Source: Sceloporus undulatus
Taxonomy: Eukaryota; Chordata; Lepidosauria; Squamata; Phrynosomatidae
Direction of reading: 5' to 3'
Assembly (NCBI RefSeq): GCF_019175285.1
Contig: NC_056524.1
Location: 148,569,909 to 148,633,908 of the forward strand
Length of the DNA: 64,000 bases
Shown piece by piece: positions 40,733 through 53,600 of the stretch. The number at the start of each line of letters is the position of its first letter. The first letter of the stretch is position 1. The position numbers and the translations under genes are program-made. The notes under the pieces were generated by a model. It was not told the origin of the DNA. It saw only the letters and a program-made list of their open reading frames with translations, and made no database searches.

Positions 40733-40902
40733 ATGGTAGCAAAATTCCTCTTCCATACAATGTGTATGTCTATGTGCCTCCAAGTCATCTGTTGACCTGT
40801 GGTGGCCCCATTAATTTCATAGGGTTTTCTTGGGCACGGAATACACAGAGGTGGTTTTGTCAGTTCCTTCCTCTGAAACGTAGCATACAGCACCTGGTAT
40901 TC
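40733..40902 (-). repeat. 5S rRNA-derived SINE, 3' part
   Basis: On the minus strand the copy opens with GAATACCAGGTGCTGTATGC, the 3' end of 5S rRNA. The same body as 14225-14456 follows, ending in GACTTGGAGGCACATAGACA. Confidence 0.75.
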
Positions 40903-40906
40903 ATAC

Positions 40907-41105
40907 AGTTGTTGTTGTGTGCCGTCAAATCCTTTCCAATTTATGGCAACTCAAGGTTTTGTTGGCAAGATAGTTCAGAAGGGTTTGCCTTTGCCTTCCT
41001 CTGAGGCTGAGAGACTGTGACTTGTCCAAGGTAATTCAGTGGGGATTAAAACCCTGGTCTCCAAAGTCATAGTCCAATGCTCAAACCACTGCACCACACT
41101 CACTC
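40907..41105 (-). repeat. tRNA-derived SINE, full length
   Basis: On the minus strand: head 'GTGTGGTGCAGTGGTTTGAG', body 'CTCTCAGCCTCAGAGGAAGG', and a tail 'GACGGCACACAACAACAAC'. A plus-strand tail-only piece of the same family lies at 41305-41337. Confidence 0.88.
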
Positions 41106-41339
41106 TATGTGTACAGTACATGTGTACTGGCATGGATAAGAGGCAATTAAGAGAATGGCTTTTTTGGACTGATTCAAGAAAAGATTTACAGTCAGTTAGA
41201 ACCTCAAAATTCTCTCCATGGTACTATTTTTTGAAAACAGAACATTTTAGAGCTAGATATTTGACTAAACTCAAGTTGCCTACTTTAAGAATTGCCTTCA
41301 CCCAACTATGATTTGACGGCACACACAACAACAACAAAG

Positions 41340-42240
41340 TGAGGATTGCAGTAATATTAAGCCTTCCTAATAGTGCAATGTATTTTGGGAAGAAGGTGGC
41401 AGCAGAGCATTATAAGTGCATCTGCAGGTTGAATTCTCAAGAAAGCATTGATAATTTGCAAGAGCTTCCTATGAAAGAAATGTTTGGACAGATTAATAAA
41501 AAGATGAAAAACAAAATGATGTGGAAAAGGAACTCTAGGAACAGGTGTTCTGCAGTTATTTCCTTGAGATTTTACAAGGCCAAAGATGATTATTCATTCC
41601 CAGTTTCTTATTTCTGGTTCTTGCAAAAATTTGAAAACAGGGCTAAAGGAGAACTCGTAATAAGTGACTGAAATGTGTATAACACTTCAGTCACTTAAAA
41701 ATAAACCTTGGGCTACTGCCTATTATATATCTATCCTTCAATATCTTCAAGGAATGCTTTTCATCAAAACCATTTTGAGGTGCGGATATAGGGCTGCTTA
41801 ACATGTGCTGTAGGAAATACTGGATCAGGTCATGAGAGGATTTGGCGTCAGAAGTCATCCTGTGTATGTTGATAATTTGTTGTCTGGGAAAAATATATGC
41901 CGATCAAGTGAGGAAATAATGAGGAAGACTAGGCAATCCATTTACAAATAGGTTGTTTAGGATACAGTTCAAGTATAAGAAACTGCTAGTTCTACCACTA
42001 TCACCCCTTTGTCCATTTTCAGAGCATCACTTATTTAAAGAAGGAGATCAATAAAATCAATTTAAGAGGGGAAAGAGAAAGGAATATATGGAATAACTGT
42101 TTTTTTCTTAGGGGTAAGCCTGTACAACTAGACCAATTGAAAAATAAATTGAATCTCATAATCATTATATTTTACGAAAATAAAATCCTTTCAGGCTAGT
42201 TTAATCAGAAAGGAGGGCCCTCCAAGATGTTATTTGAAAC
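41340..42240. other. no recognisable gene or repeat
   Basis: A 110-residue open frame at 41339-41671 (+) is rich in Lys/Asn and has no recognisable domain. It lies in AT-rich DNA and is probably chance, or an old unrecognised element. Confidence 0.4.
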
Positions 42241-42243
42241 AAT

Positions 42244-42816
42244 ATAGAATTATAGAATCAAAGAATTGGAAGAGATCACAAAGGCCATCTGGCCCAGCCC
42301 CATTTTGCCATGCAGGAACTCTCAAACAAAGCATCCCCCTTTGACAGATGGCCATCCAGCCTCTGCTTAAAGACCTCCAGGGAAGGTGACTCCATCACTG
42401 TCCAAGGAAATGTGTTCCACTGTTGAACAGCTCTTACTGTCAGGGAGTTCCTCCTAATATTGTGGAATCTCTTTTCCTGTAGCTTGCATCCATTGCTCTC
42501 GGTCCTATTCTCTGGAGCTGCAGAAAACAAGCTTGTTCTATCCTCAATATGACATCCCTCCAAATATTTAAAGAGGGCCATCACATCACCTCTTAACCGT
42601 CTCTCTTCTCCAGGCTAAACATCCCCAGCTCCCTAAGGCATACTTCATAGGGCATGGTTTCCAGACCCTTCACCATTTTGGTCACCCTCCCTTGGACACA
42701 CTCCAGTTTGTCCTCATACTTTTTGGAATTGTGCTGCCCTTAGCTGGACATAGTATTCCAGGTGAGGCCTAACCAAAGTAGAATAGAGTGGCACTATTAT
42801 TTTCTTTGATCAAGAC
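42244..42816 (-). mobile_element. CR1 LINE 3' portion, minus strand
   Basis: Reads MMALFKYLEGCHIEDRTSLF, then SAAPENRTESNGC and VRAVQQWNTFPWTVMESPSL, with the CR1 tail ATAGAATTATAGAATC at its low-coordinate end. Frames are broken near the start and in HNIRRN. About 570 bp. Confidence 0.9.
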
Positions 42817-42900
42817 CAGTGATTCCCAAACTCTGGCCCTCCAGTGTTTTGAACATGAACTCCCTCTCAGCCATTGATTTGTGGAGTCCTTCAGAGTTCA
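42817..42900. mobile_element. hAT MITE fragment
   Basis: 'CAGTGATTCCCAAACTCTGG' followed by 'CCCTCCAGTGTTTTGAACAT'. Left end only, related to 39152-39287. Confidence 0.5.
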
Positions 42901-43048
42901 GTCCCTTCCTCCTATGTTATTTAACATATACATGAAAGCACTGGGAGATGCTAGACTAGAGCTTTGAGCTATAAAATTCGGTTTCCATTTCATACTACTG
43001 ATTGTTGCCTTAGTTTTCCAACATGTGCCCCATGCAAAATATGAAAAA

Positions 43049-43372
43049 AGGTAAAGGTTGATAAGGCTGTCAAGTCATGTCTGACTGTAGGGAGTAGTGT
43101 TCATCTCTGTTACTAAGCCAAGGAGCCAGAGTTGTCAAAAATGACTCTGTGATCATGTGGCCAGCATAACTACATAAAACGTTATTACCTTTCCACCAAA
43201 GTGGTACCTATTTATCTACTTGCACTTTTACATGCTTTTAAACTGTTAGGTTGGCAGAAGCTGGGACCAGTGATGGGAGCGCACCCCATCATGTGGCACT
43301 TGGGTCTCGAACCTCCGACCTACCATTGTCGCCAGAGTCACAATCTTAACCACTGAGCCACCGCATCCCTAT
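43049..43372 (-). repeat. second tRNA-derived SINE family, minus strand
   Basis: Third copy of the family at 13497. The head reads GGGATGCGGTGGCTCAGTGG then TTAAGATTGTG on the minus strand. Confidence 0.85.
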
Positions 43373-44012
43373 GAAAACAAAATATGAAAGCAGCTTTGTC
43401 AAATGGGCATACCTTCTGTGAAGGACTCTCATTGCACTGTAGAGGCTGACTGGGAATGCTTAGGAACACAGCGGCAAGGGAGTGAGAGGGCCACATGGTC
43501 CATGGTCCAGAGTAGTAAATGGGAATACTGCGCTTCTCACCTAGTTTACTGGCAGCCCTCTTTTGGCATACAGGATCGGGATTAAAAAAAGATGAGGGAG
43601 CAGAGTGGATCGAAGATGGTGACAGAGGTGGCAGCTCTACTGGGACCTCTGCAAATTGCTTGGTTTTATCGCTAAGTTTTATTGATGTATTATTTTATTG
43701 TTTAACAGTCTTCTGCTAATAGTTTTATAGTTTGAACGATTTATTGCTTATTTATAACTCTTTATTGCACAGAGCTATTAATAGCTGTCTTCTTGGTTTG
43801 CCCAAACAGCAGCCAGGAAGCTCTGCTCCTAAGGTGTGTCACTACCATTCAGTCTTATGCTGCTGCCCCTCCTTTAAATAACAGGCTCTTGGTGCAAACA
43901 AAGAATGTTGCTGTTGGTTGCTCAGTTATTATCGTGATGAAAAGGAGGAAAAGGAATAGCTCACCTACAAATAGAAACACTCAACCCAGTTCTAACCAAA
44001 GCAAATTGGATG

Positions 44013-44062
44013 AGAAGTCGAAGGCTTTCACGGCTGGCATCCATAGTTTTTTGTAGGATTTG
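44013..44062 (-). repeat. Penelope-type terminal repeat (family B), end fragment
   Basis: 'GAAGTCGAAGGCTTTCACGG', 'CTGGCATCCATAGTTTTTTG', matching the left arm of 37548-37744. Confidence 0.65.
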
Positions 44063-44542
44063 TCTAGATAGAAAGTGATTCAACATATAATTAGAATCCG
44101 GCTCCCTCATTATTCTTTCATCTATCCCATCTCATTCAAAATCTGTAGGAAAATACTTATACATTCAGTTTGTCCTGTATGTGGGGCACAGAAAATGTCC
44201 AACCAGGCGTGTCTGATTACTAGGGTGGCTTGTACAATAAAAAATATTTCAGCTGAATCTCTCTCTCTGTCATGGATCTGAAGTTGATATGTTCTATCCC
44301 AGTACAATTACAATCCCTCATGCCTTCCTGATTCCATTTTCTTCACAAATTTTCTTCACAAATATTTGTGGTAGCACAGGTTCAAACCCTTTTATTTGGG
44401 TTTTTTAAAAGATAATACATTGGGGAAGAGTTGTGCAATGCATTATAAGATTTTACCCTTGTCAGCACTGACCCTAGTCCTCCAATGTAAGAAACTATTA
44501 TCACTTAATTCATAGTCCCTTAGTGATATATGAGAACAACAA

Positions 44543-44544
44543 CG

Positions 44545-44589
<45 letters not shown>
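44543..44589. repeat. (AAT)n microsatellite
   Basis: About fifteen AAT units; the Tyr- or Ile-rich open frames over it are artefacts. Confidence 0.95.
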
Positions 44590-44592
<3 letters not shown>

Positions 44593-45543
44593 TGTATGTA
44601 TTTCCCATCTCTCCTCAAGGCTTGAGGCAGGGTACAACATGTTAAAATATAAAACACAATCAAAAAAAGAAAACAAAACATATCAAACCAGCAGTTAAAA
44701 TACAATGCTATAAAACCATTAAAATAAAGTCATTATGAATACATTCTTTAAAATATACAAATTAAAAAGTCATGATTTAAAATTGGCTGGGTTGGCCTGA
44801 CAGAAGAGATGTGTGTCTCAAATGTTGTTTTAAATGCCATCAGTGTTATCAGTTGTCATCTGGGAGAAAAGGGTACCCCGGAAAACTGGCTGGTTGCAGC
44901 ACACATTTCCCATAGGACCTGAGCGTACAAGGCAGATTAGACTCATAGAATCATAGAATCAATTACATGAGAGAAGGCAATCCTGTAGGTAACCTGGACC
45001 CAACCCATGTAGGGCTTAAAGGGTAATGACTAACATTTGCACTTTGCCTGGAAACTAACTGAGAAGTCAAACACCTAAGAAGTCAAGATAGATTGTTACT
45101 CGGGGTCTGGGTTGGAGTACAGCTGTTGTTATAACACCATACGGGTTGTTTCAGAGCATTCCAAGATCACACATTTCGATTAAAAACTTTTTTAAAAAAT
45201 GGATATGTGAAATTTTCTGTAACTCACACCCGATCTGAGATTCAGGTTACTTTGAATTTAAATCATCATGGCCAAGTATTTTGGATATGGTTAAAATGGA
45301 TTCTAGGTTATTGGTGGTGGTGGTGTTTACTGCTGTCAAGCTGTCTTCAGTTTATGGTGACCCAATGAATGAAAGATCTCCAAATCTTGATTTTGTTTTA
45401 ACCTTGTTATAGTAATATTTTATTAATTTTATCATCTTGTGGTTTTAGATTGTGTGCTGTAGGCAGGATTTGTTTTTATTTTTGGATTCTTGTTTTCCTC
45501 CTTTGTAAAGCGCTATGTAAGGCCTATGGCGCTATATAAATAA

Positions 45544-45545
<2 letters not shown>

Positions 45546-45602
<57 letters not shown>
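45546..45602. repeat. (AAT)n microsatellite ending in an assembly gap
   Basis: About nineteen AAT units directly followed by ten N at 45603-45612. The real length is unresolved. Confidence 0.95.
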
Positions 45603-45612
45603 NNNNNNNNNN
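45603..45612. other. assembly gap (10 N)
   Basis: Ten N at the end of a microsatellite; the size is likely nominal. Confidence 0.98.
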
Positions 45613-46889
45613 ATCAACCTGTCACCAACAAACTCTGGTAAACCCATGGCTTCCTTGATTTGAGTATTGTGGTCTTTCTCTTTTCCTATTGTCTTCTAAT
45701 TTACCAAGCACTATTATCTTTTCTAGTGATTGTGTCTTCTCCTGAAAGGTCCAAATTATGATATTCTCAGTCTAGTCATCTTGGCCTCCAAGAAGAGTTC
45801 AGGCGTGTTTTGCTCTTAGAGCCATTTATTTGTTTTTTGGGCAGTCCACTGTATCCACAGAACTCTCCCCCAGCACATTTCAGATTAACTAATTTTCCTT
45901 CTATCAGATTACTTCCCTGTCCGCCTTTTACAACCATACATAGAACCTAGAAATACAATGGCATGGGCAATCCTAACTTTGGTATTCAATGATACAGTAT
46001 ATCTTTACATTTGAGGATCTGGCCTACTTCCTTCATAGCTGCCCTTCCAAGTGCCAGTCTTCTGCTTTCTTGACTCCAGTCTCCATTCTGATTACTGAGC
46101 TTTAACTATTTAAATGTCTTCATCATCTACTTTAAACTTAAAGTGATCTAAATCATCTATGGTTACTTGCTATTGCAATGTCTTCCTTGACTTTCTTCAA
46201 TAGTCACCCCAAGTCTTTGCTGTTACCTGGTATCATCTGCAGTATAAGAAGGTGATGGCAAGTGATCCTAGACAGAATCCAGTTTAGCTGACAAATGGCA
46301 AGGATCTTCATTTCCTCAGTCTAAGTTATACAGGTGGGGAACTGGTTTTATTATCTTAAATTGTTCATATACCTTCCTCCAGTTTTCATACCTCTTTTCT
46401 CCATGTCTGATCCATCTTCCCCAGAAAGGCTTCCTTCTAAACTACATATATTTTTGGATAAACATATTAACTCTTCCATATCACCAAACATTAATGCCAA
46501 AGCTTGCTTATTATTGTTATTATATGAACAGCACCTTACTATTTAGACAGTACATTTCCTTGACTCTCACAGGTGTATGTATATTAACTTCTCCCAGTTT
46601 TGCCTGCCTGGAGGTTGGGGAAGTGGAGTTGCAGTAATTTGTCATGATTCTATCTCCCTTTCTGAGTGCCCCATCCCACAAAAATTAAATAAATCTGCTG
46701 GGTCTAAGTGCATATATTTGAAAAGATTGACAGTCAGCAGAAAATAGGGATTCTTTTCTTGTGTCATGCGCTCCATTGCGCAACAATCTGCCTTCCTGAG
46801 CTAGCCAAGTTGGTCTTGGCAGCAGTATTTGAATCCACATGGCTTGTTGTGCTAGGTGAAGACCGTTCTCTTAGGGATTCATGTTCACC

Positions 46890-48722
46890 ATGACAAGCAT
46901 AGGTCTGTCTCAACTAATATCTGATGTCCCCATGGTGCAGGACACCCTGGACCCAATATTCTGTGGTGGGCTTAAATGACACACCATGATCTGGGTGTGG
47001 AAGAACTTTCTTGTTTTATCACAGATTGAGCACTAGCTGGTGGAGTTTATACTCACTGTGACTTGGGAACCTCTGCAAGGGCGAGGGGCTGACTAAGATG
47101 GTATTAGGATGCTTATGGATCCCAATGGATTCCTTGAAAAAGTTCCTGTTGCCATAGGAAACTGTTCTTATGAAAGCCCTGGTTGAAGTGGCCACAGCAG
47201 CGGGCATGATAGTCCCCAATCACTCCCTCCCATGAAGTGGAGCCAAGCAAGATCCTTAGTTTACTAGGGATCTGGCAATGATAAACAAGTGGGACAAAGA
47301 CCAGAATGCTGATGATGGAAGACTCAGAGCGAATCCAACGGATTGTTGTAAAACCTAGGCCATAGCACTGGTGACAGCAAAGAAACTGGTCGCCCCTCCT
47401 AACATGCAGATCTGGGATGGAGGGGCGACTTCCATTGTTTCCAATGGGACGTGCTCCCATGGCGTGCGTCCTATACACGCTCGCGGGCACACGTGCCATT
47501 TAAGCTTATGGTGCTTGGATATGTGGGGTCTCCCTGCGAAAACAGAAGGCCAACTGTATACTTCTCTGCCACCAGTGTTGTCCAGTGGAGCTGTCTCTAG
47601 TGGTCAGAGGCCTTTTACACTCTGGCCCAAAAGAAGACACAGACTGCTTAACAGCATACTGTACTGGGAAAAATTTGCAAGGCACTCTGCAGACAAAATC
47701 ACTCCAATCCCAATCTCACTTAGATGTTATAGTTACAGATCAAACAGATGTAATCTTGGCACCTGCTTGTCCTGTATTACTGGATACATTTCAATTTGGG
47801 CAACCTGAACATGTGAGCAGGATCCTTCCTGGCCCTTGAAAATAGTAGTTACCAAAAACAACCTCCCCCCCCAAAAAAGGGGGGGTGTCCTGAATCCCAT
47901 CATGTTCAAGAATGACAGGCCAGTTTGAAATATTCATTTCCTGGGCAAAAGGAATGTCTTCAGCTGTAGAGGATTCCATTCCCTCTGAAATCTCAAAATT
48001 CTCCGCTTGGGTGTTCTAGGCTCAACCCTGAGCCTGGATGCGTAGGGTTTAGTTGTGGTCAGGGGGCATTTGCTCAATTAAGACTAGTGCGCCAGCTGCG
48101 CTTGTTCCTTCAAAAGCCAGATCTGACTACAGTAGCACATGCCTTGATTACATCCTATTTGGACTACTGTAACACACACTATATGGGACCACCTTTGGAA
48201 ACTGTTCAAAAATTTCAGCAGGTCCAAAAAGGCTGTGGCCAGAATGGTGACTGGGGCCAGTCACGGGGAGCATATAAATTCTTTATTAAAACAACATAAC
48301 TGGCTACCAGTTTGCATCCAGGCACAAGTCAAAATGCTGGTTGTTTAGCTGGTTGCTAAGCTGGTTGCTACAGCTTAAGTCCAGCCTATTTCCCTATACG
48401 AACCTGCCAGGGAGGGCTTTCTCTCGGTCCTACCACTATCACAGGCGTGTTTGGTGAGGACATGAGAGCTTTCTCTGTGGCTGCTCCCACCCTCTGGAAT
48501 GCCCTTCTATGAGACACTGGGCTGGCCCCCTCTCAGCTCTCCTTTCACTGGTGGGCAAAGACCTTCACTTTTGTTATGATTTTATACTGCTTATAACATG
48601 TTTTAATGTGATGATTGTTAATTTAAAATTTAAAATTGTGTTTAAAAATTTGTTAGGTTTTAGTTTATCCTTTTTGTGAGTCACCTCGGACCCCAATCCA
48701 GGAGAAATGTGGCATATAAACT
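46890..48722 (+). mobile_element. L2 LINE, long decayed copy with its 3' end
   Basis: Contains an endonuclease-like segment near 46990-47050, an inter-domain segment near 47650-47830, and a C-terminal ORF2 segment around 48090-48240 reading RQLRLFLQKPDLTTVAHALI then TSYLDYCNTHYMGPPLETVQ. The L2 3' UTR and tail run to 48722. About 170 bp at 47389-47565 look foreign. Many breaks; old. Confidence 0.75.
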
Positions 48723-48929
48723 AACTAACCAAATGATGTTGTACCACCCATTCTATTACTTCTTTCCCATCTCACTGCACAATATGTGGACTAGCCCTTG
48801 TTCACAGCTCTAGCAATCAAAATTGTAGGACATAAAACCTCTGTTGTAAGTGTAAGAGTGTTAGATGCTCAATCACCATTTCTAAGGGAATATGGACAAA
48901 AATATTTTTAGCATTTACAAAACATTTTT

Positions 48930-50446
48930 ATTATAGTAGAGATGCTTGTTTATTAAAATACAATGTCCAGTATACCTAAAGTTTGAACAATTCTTTGTAC
49001 TATTCTCATGGAGCTTTAATACAAAACAGAGGAGATTGAACCCTGTGGAAAGAATAAGCTATCTGGGCATTTCATAACCTTGTTTTTTGAACCCCTACAA
49101 ACTGCTGGACATATGTATCAATTGTGGACGGATTTTGAATTATCTTTCCACTCACGGGAGTGGAAGCAGCTGAAATGCCTGCAACAGCAACCTCAAAAGA
49201 TTCTCATATTGTACTAATTTATGCTTCAGGTGGGAGAAGTGAGCATTTGAATTCTTCCCTTGGGAATGGGAGGAAGGCCACACTACAGCCACCACACTAT
49301 CTCCCTTTCTACACATGCTTACCTTCCCATAGCAAACTGTCAAACCCCTAGGACCTAGGCCCCACTGACTAGAAAGGAATGCTAAGGAGGCAACTAAGTT
49401 TTTCTGGCCCAAATTCAGTAAGACTGGCTTGGATTACTTACTGACAATGCACACTTCTCACAGTAAAGTCTTAAAAAAAACCATGTTGTCTGGAGAAAAA
49501 AAAAGTCCTCACATTTCTTAAAAGCAAAGCGGACAGACTAACAGTTTCCACAAGATGCAACTGTATACTAACAAAATAAAGCAGAAGTCACTGCAAACAA
49601 CACAGTAGTCTGCAGAAACATTGTGGTAGTCCCGTTATTTCCTTCTGACAGCATCACATAATTGCCAGTATAAAAATACAAGGATGGCAATGAACTCTGC
49701 AGCTACTTCACTCTTGGATCTTTCTGATTTCTGAAGTGACTGAAACAAAAGAGCCATATGGTTTAAGGTGTGATGTGTGGTAGAATGGATTCTGCAAGTT
49801 CATTTGGAACAATATGTGATTATCAGGACTATGGCCAGTTTTCTGAAGAAGGAGACTTATTTGGATTCAGGCAAAGTTGCCCAACTCTTAGAGAACATAG
49901 GGATGTTTTAAGAATGCCCACATGAAGAAAAGATCAGGTGGGAAAAACAAAACAAACGCTGACAGCTGGTAACTGCTCTACTTAAAAAGGCATTCAATAA
50001 GGAATCCCAAATGGCATCAAAGGGCACAAAATGGTTCATTCATCAGACAGCAAGTAAGCTTTAATTCTTTGCCCAATGTGTCTGATAGAACAGAGGAGGA
50101 ACATTGACTGGATGTTACTACCAATGTACACCAAATCCTAGATTTGTTGGAAAAATCAAAAACAGAGGTTACACTTGTTTTGTCAGGAGTGCAAGAATTA
50201 AAATTCTGCCATCTAAAATTAAAATTAAAATAAAGGTGTACATAAGTAAAAAAATGTTTAGGAAATTCCAATGAAACAATCATGCATCTCCACTAAAAGT
50301 TACATTTTGCTATTAACTAAACTGGCAGCTGTCCTCACATGTTAACCATACAGGAGGCTATGCAAATCAGTGCTTGGCAAAAGAGATAGCCACCGTTTAA
50401 TCACTTAGCCTGTTGTAGCCTAAAATTCTGTAGGCAAAATTGAAAC
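48930..50446 (-). other. NOLC1: probable NOLC1 3' UTR
   Basis: About 1.5 kb downstream of the NOLC1 stop without a recognisable interspersed repeat. On the minus strand the first canonical AATAAA found after the stop is at 48954-48949, with a second at 48932-48927. L2 sequence starts just beyond, at 48722. The extent is inferred from these signals. Confidence 0.5.
48949..48954 (-). terminator. candidate NOLC1 polyadenylation signal
   Basis: Reads AATAAA on the minus strand (TTTATT on the plus strand). An ATTAAA variant about 50 bp after the stop (near 50395) is a possible proximal alternative. Confidence 0.45.
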
Positions 50447-50605
50447 TCAATCACTCTCAAATTTGATGGAGTTTATCTCTGTAGAAATATTGCCACCACA
50501 GTAGCTTCCCCTTTTCTTCTTTGTCTTCTCATGTCGGAAGGATTTGCCTTTGGTAAATTTCAGAACTTCATTTGCCTTTTCACCCCAGTCTCCTGCAGCT
50601 CCTTT
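50447..50605 (-). CDS. NOLC1: NOLC1 last coding exon
   Basis: Encodes 52 residues and a TGA at 50449-50447: [52 protein letters not shown]. This is the most conserved end of Nopp140. The acceptor is TCTCTAG. The mammalian GGSISVQVNSIKFDSE is recognisable at the end. Confidence 0.95.
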   Translation of the reverse strand, partial: KGAAGDWGEKANEVLKFTKGKSFRHEKTKKKRGSYCGGNISTEINSIKFESD

Positions 50606-53600
50606 CTAGAGAAATGAGACAGTCAGAAATCATTAGCCAGGAAAACATTAAACAAGCAGTTCCTAGAAAGTCTCTTCTGTTACAGACTGCCAAAATAAAG
50701 CTGCTTTGGGTCTCTTTGGAGGTATGCTATTTAAATGATGCATGGGTGTCAGAGTTAGCACCCAGAATCCCAGACAATCAACCAGTCAGCTTGATTGATA
50801 TAATCAACAGCACTTTATTGATAGATCCAGAATCAGACATGTGCCTCACTCAGCTTCTTAGCTGAGACTAACCACACCCTCCCAAAGACAAAGTAACAGA
50901 ATCCCCAAAAGCCAAACCCCCTCCCAAGCAGAAACCCGCCAAGCGAAGCCCCTCCTGGTTCCCACAGAAGTGAAAGCACATTCCCAGCTCTGAGTGCTCG
51001 GAGAGCCAGGCCTTCAAGGCCACTAGATAAGACACCTGGCACTGCTATGCACTACTATCACTATCTATTCTTCTGCTGCAGCTAAAGCCCCATCATCCCC
51101 CAACTACTATACTACACTACATAACACTATCTGGTAGAATACTAACAGGATTCTAACAATGGGTCCTAAGAGTCCGGAGGTCGCGCCAAAGCCACACTCA
51201 ATTCCTAAGCACCGGAGTGCAGCTTTTGGTGCAGCTTCCGGATTCTTAGGATGCATGCATCATTTAAAAAGCATACCTCCAAAGAGACCCGAAGCAGCTT
51301 TATTTTGGCAGTCTGTATCAGCCCTTCATTTTAAAATTTTGTACATACTATTGTTTGAAACATATAGCTCTGTCCTCCTCTTACCTTAGCATCAAATGAA
51401 TTGTTTGCTACCCGTGCATCCACTTCTATTTCCTCTGCTTTTACTCTGCGGAAAGGACTAGATTGCTGTTGAAAGAAATGTTGATTTGTTATTTTGTACA
51501 GTAGCTGTCATGGTAGTGCAGAGCATATGACAAAAAATCTAATTTCTGGTTATACTCGTCAAAACAGTAAGATCCTCCTGGGCCAGAGTCACTTCTACAA
51601 TCAACAGTGGCTTGGAGCCACAGAACTCAGTTATTCCTATTTTTAGTGTTTCAGAGAGTTCTATGGGATAGTTGAAAACTTCTGCAAATAAAATCATATG
51701 CAGCTTTCATAACAAAAGCAAGCAATAAATCACTTTTACTCACTCGCTTCATCTTGGGGAATGTATGTGGAGTTCTAGGTTTCATTTTCTTGTTGTCTGG
51801 AGTTTCTGATTCCTGATCCTCTTCCCTTTTCCGCTTCTTCTTGGGTAGACCTGCCATATATCCCATACATGTCAGACTTCAAAAAAAATCACAATTCACT
51901 CTAGACAAAGGATTCATTACTAGGCCAAACAGCAAGAACTTGGGGATGAGGAGAAAAGAGGGAATAGGAAATGTTTTTTTCCAACTTGTTTCTGATTTAG
52001 TGAAACTGAGCAGCTGCCCAATAGACAGTGAAACAGTGATTATTACAAACAGATTACACTAACAATGAAGGCGGCCTTCCTTCAGATACAACCGGTTTAA
52101 CCAAAACTTTAAACCATGGCTTTGTATGAGGATGAGCCTGTCTCCTCCTGTGGTGCAGCTGGAAGCTTTTGCTCTTGATTAAACTCAGCTTACCATGATC
52201 TGAACCCTCAAACTTTCGTAATCTTAACTATAGTGAGAGGACACAAGCCAGCCTTATAAACCATAATTTGAAAAACAGAGTTAATTTGAAAATGAAGTAA
52301 AAGCTACCAATCGTTTTGCAACTAAGCTGAGTAGAGCGTGTGAGCAGCAAAAGGCTCATACGTGCCTCAATCCAACATCACCTCAGAGGGGTTGCATGAT
52401 TACAGCAGTGCAGTAATGATTACAACAGAGCTGAATGCTAATGATTACAGCACTGCTGAGAGCCCTGGAGAATCCCAGCAGGTCTCAGAATTGCTGTGAA
52501 CATTTGACATCTAGCCAGGGAATGAAGCCAGACATTTCTTTGATCCTGCCTGCCTGCTACAATGCATGGAATGGCTATGCAGGATGGCTTTAGGATCTTT
52601 ACAAGTCGTCTTTGGGTGCTGCAGAGGGAGGAAGGGAATAACAACTATTGCAGTGCCCAAAAATGGACATCTGCATGCAAAATGGGCATTTACATGTGTA
52701 TGTCCACAATAGAATTCTGGCCATAGGCTCATTACCATAACATTAAACAAAAGTTTAACACAAGGCTCAGCAACTTTTCTGCCCTGAGGGTCATATGGTG
52801 GTAGACAGGGTGTGTATTTATCTACATAAATATCTAATAATATCTAACCTTCCTTCCTTCCACACATGTACACAGATTCCTCTCCTATCCTAAATGGTAT
52901 ATGTGAGGATGGGAAAAGTGAAACCTCCTCTACTAGTGTGTTAAGATCACATTTTTTGCTTCTGTTAAGCAGACACAAAAATGGGAAGGGCCTGCAGGCT
53001 GCATTGAATTTCTGGTGATTTTTAATGTTTAACAAACTGATTTCCTCGTGTCTAATACTTCCTTAATGACTAATAACCTACCTTTGTTCACAGCTTCTTC
53101 ACTAGAACTGCTGGACTCTGAATCACTAGCCACTTCAGATTTTTGATTCTTTAATGCTGATATTTTGCCCTCAGGGCTGGATGAAGTCTTTGATTTCTTT
53201 TTCTCAGATGTACTGCAGCTAACCTTTACTTTCTTTTTCATTCCTGTTTCTGTCTTTTTAGGTTCTTCATCACTGGAGCTATCAGAAGAGCTGCTGCTTT
53301 CAGGTGGTGCTTGCTTTCCTGCTTTCACATTGCTCCCTCCTGCCAACTTGGTGCTTGGCTTCGGGGCTGGCCTTTTCTCTTCTTCATCACTACTTGTGCT
53401 GCTGCTTGAGTCTGAACTGCTTGCTTTGGAGGCAGGCATACTGGATTTGGAGCCTGGTTTGGTAGTCTTTGCACCAAGTCCTTTTTTGGAAACTTTCTTA
53501 TTATCAGTGCTGCCATCAGCTTTTTCTGCCACTGTCACCACAGGAACCTTTTTTGCTGTTTTTTTGTCTGCAGACTTCACCAGAACTTCATTCTCAGAAC

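Larger units (their letters stand above)
45311..46262 (-). mobile_element. second BovB/RTE LINE, decayed and interrupted
   Basis: Parallels 8800-9765: the 3' end at the left (GGTCACCATAAACTGAAG, then GACAGCTTGACAGCAGTAAA on the minus strand) and segments 'CATCTTGGCCTCCAAGAAGA', 'CTTCATAGCTGCCCTTCCAA' and 'ACCTGGTATCATCTGCAGTA'. Roughly 45385-45612 is a different repeat plus microsatellite and an assembly gap. Confidence 0.7.

Noticed and set aside
41339-41671. A 110-residue open frame as a possible novel gene
   Set aside because: AT-rich, with no signal or domain, no splice-bounded structure, and flanked by SINE pieces; most likely chance.
44443-44705. Poly-Tyr and poly-Ile open frames
   Set aside because: They are translations of the (AAT)n microsatellite.
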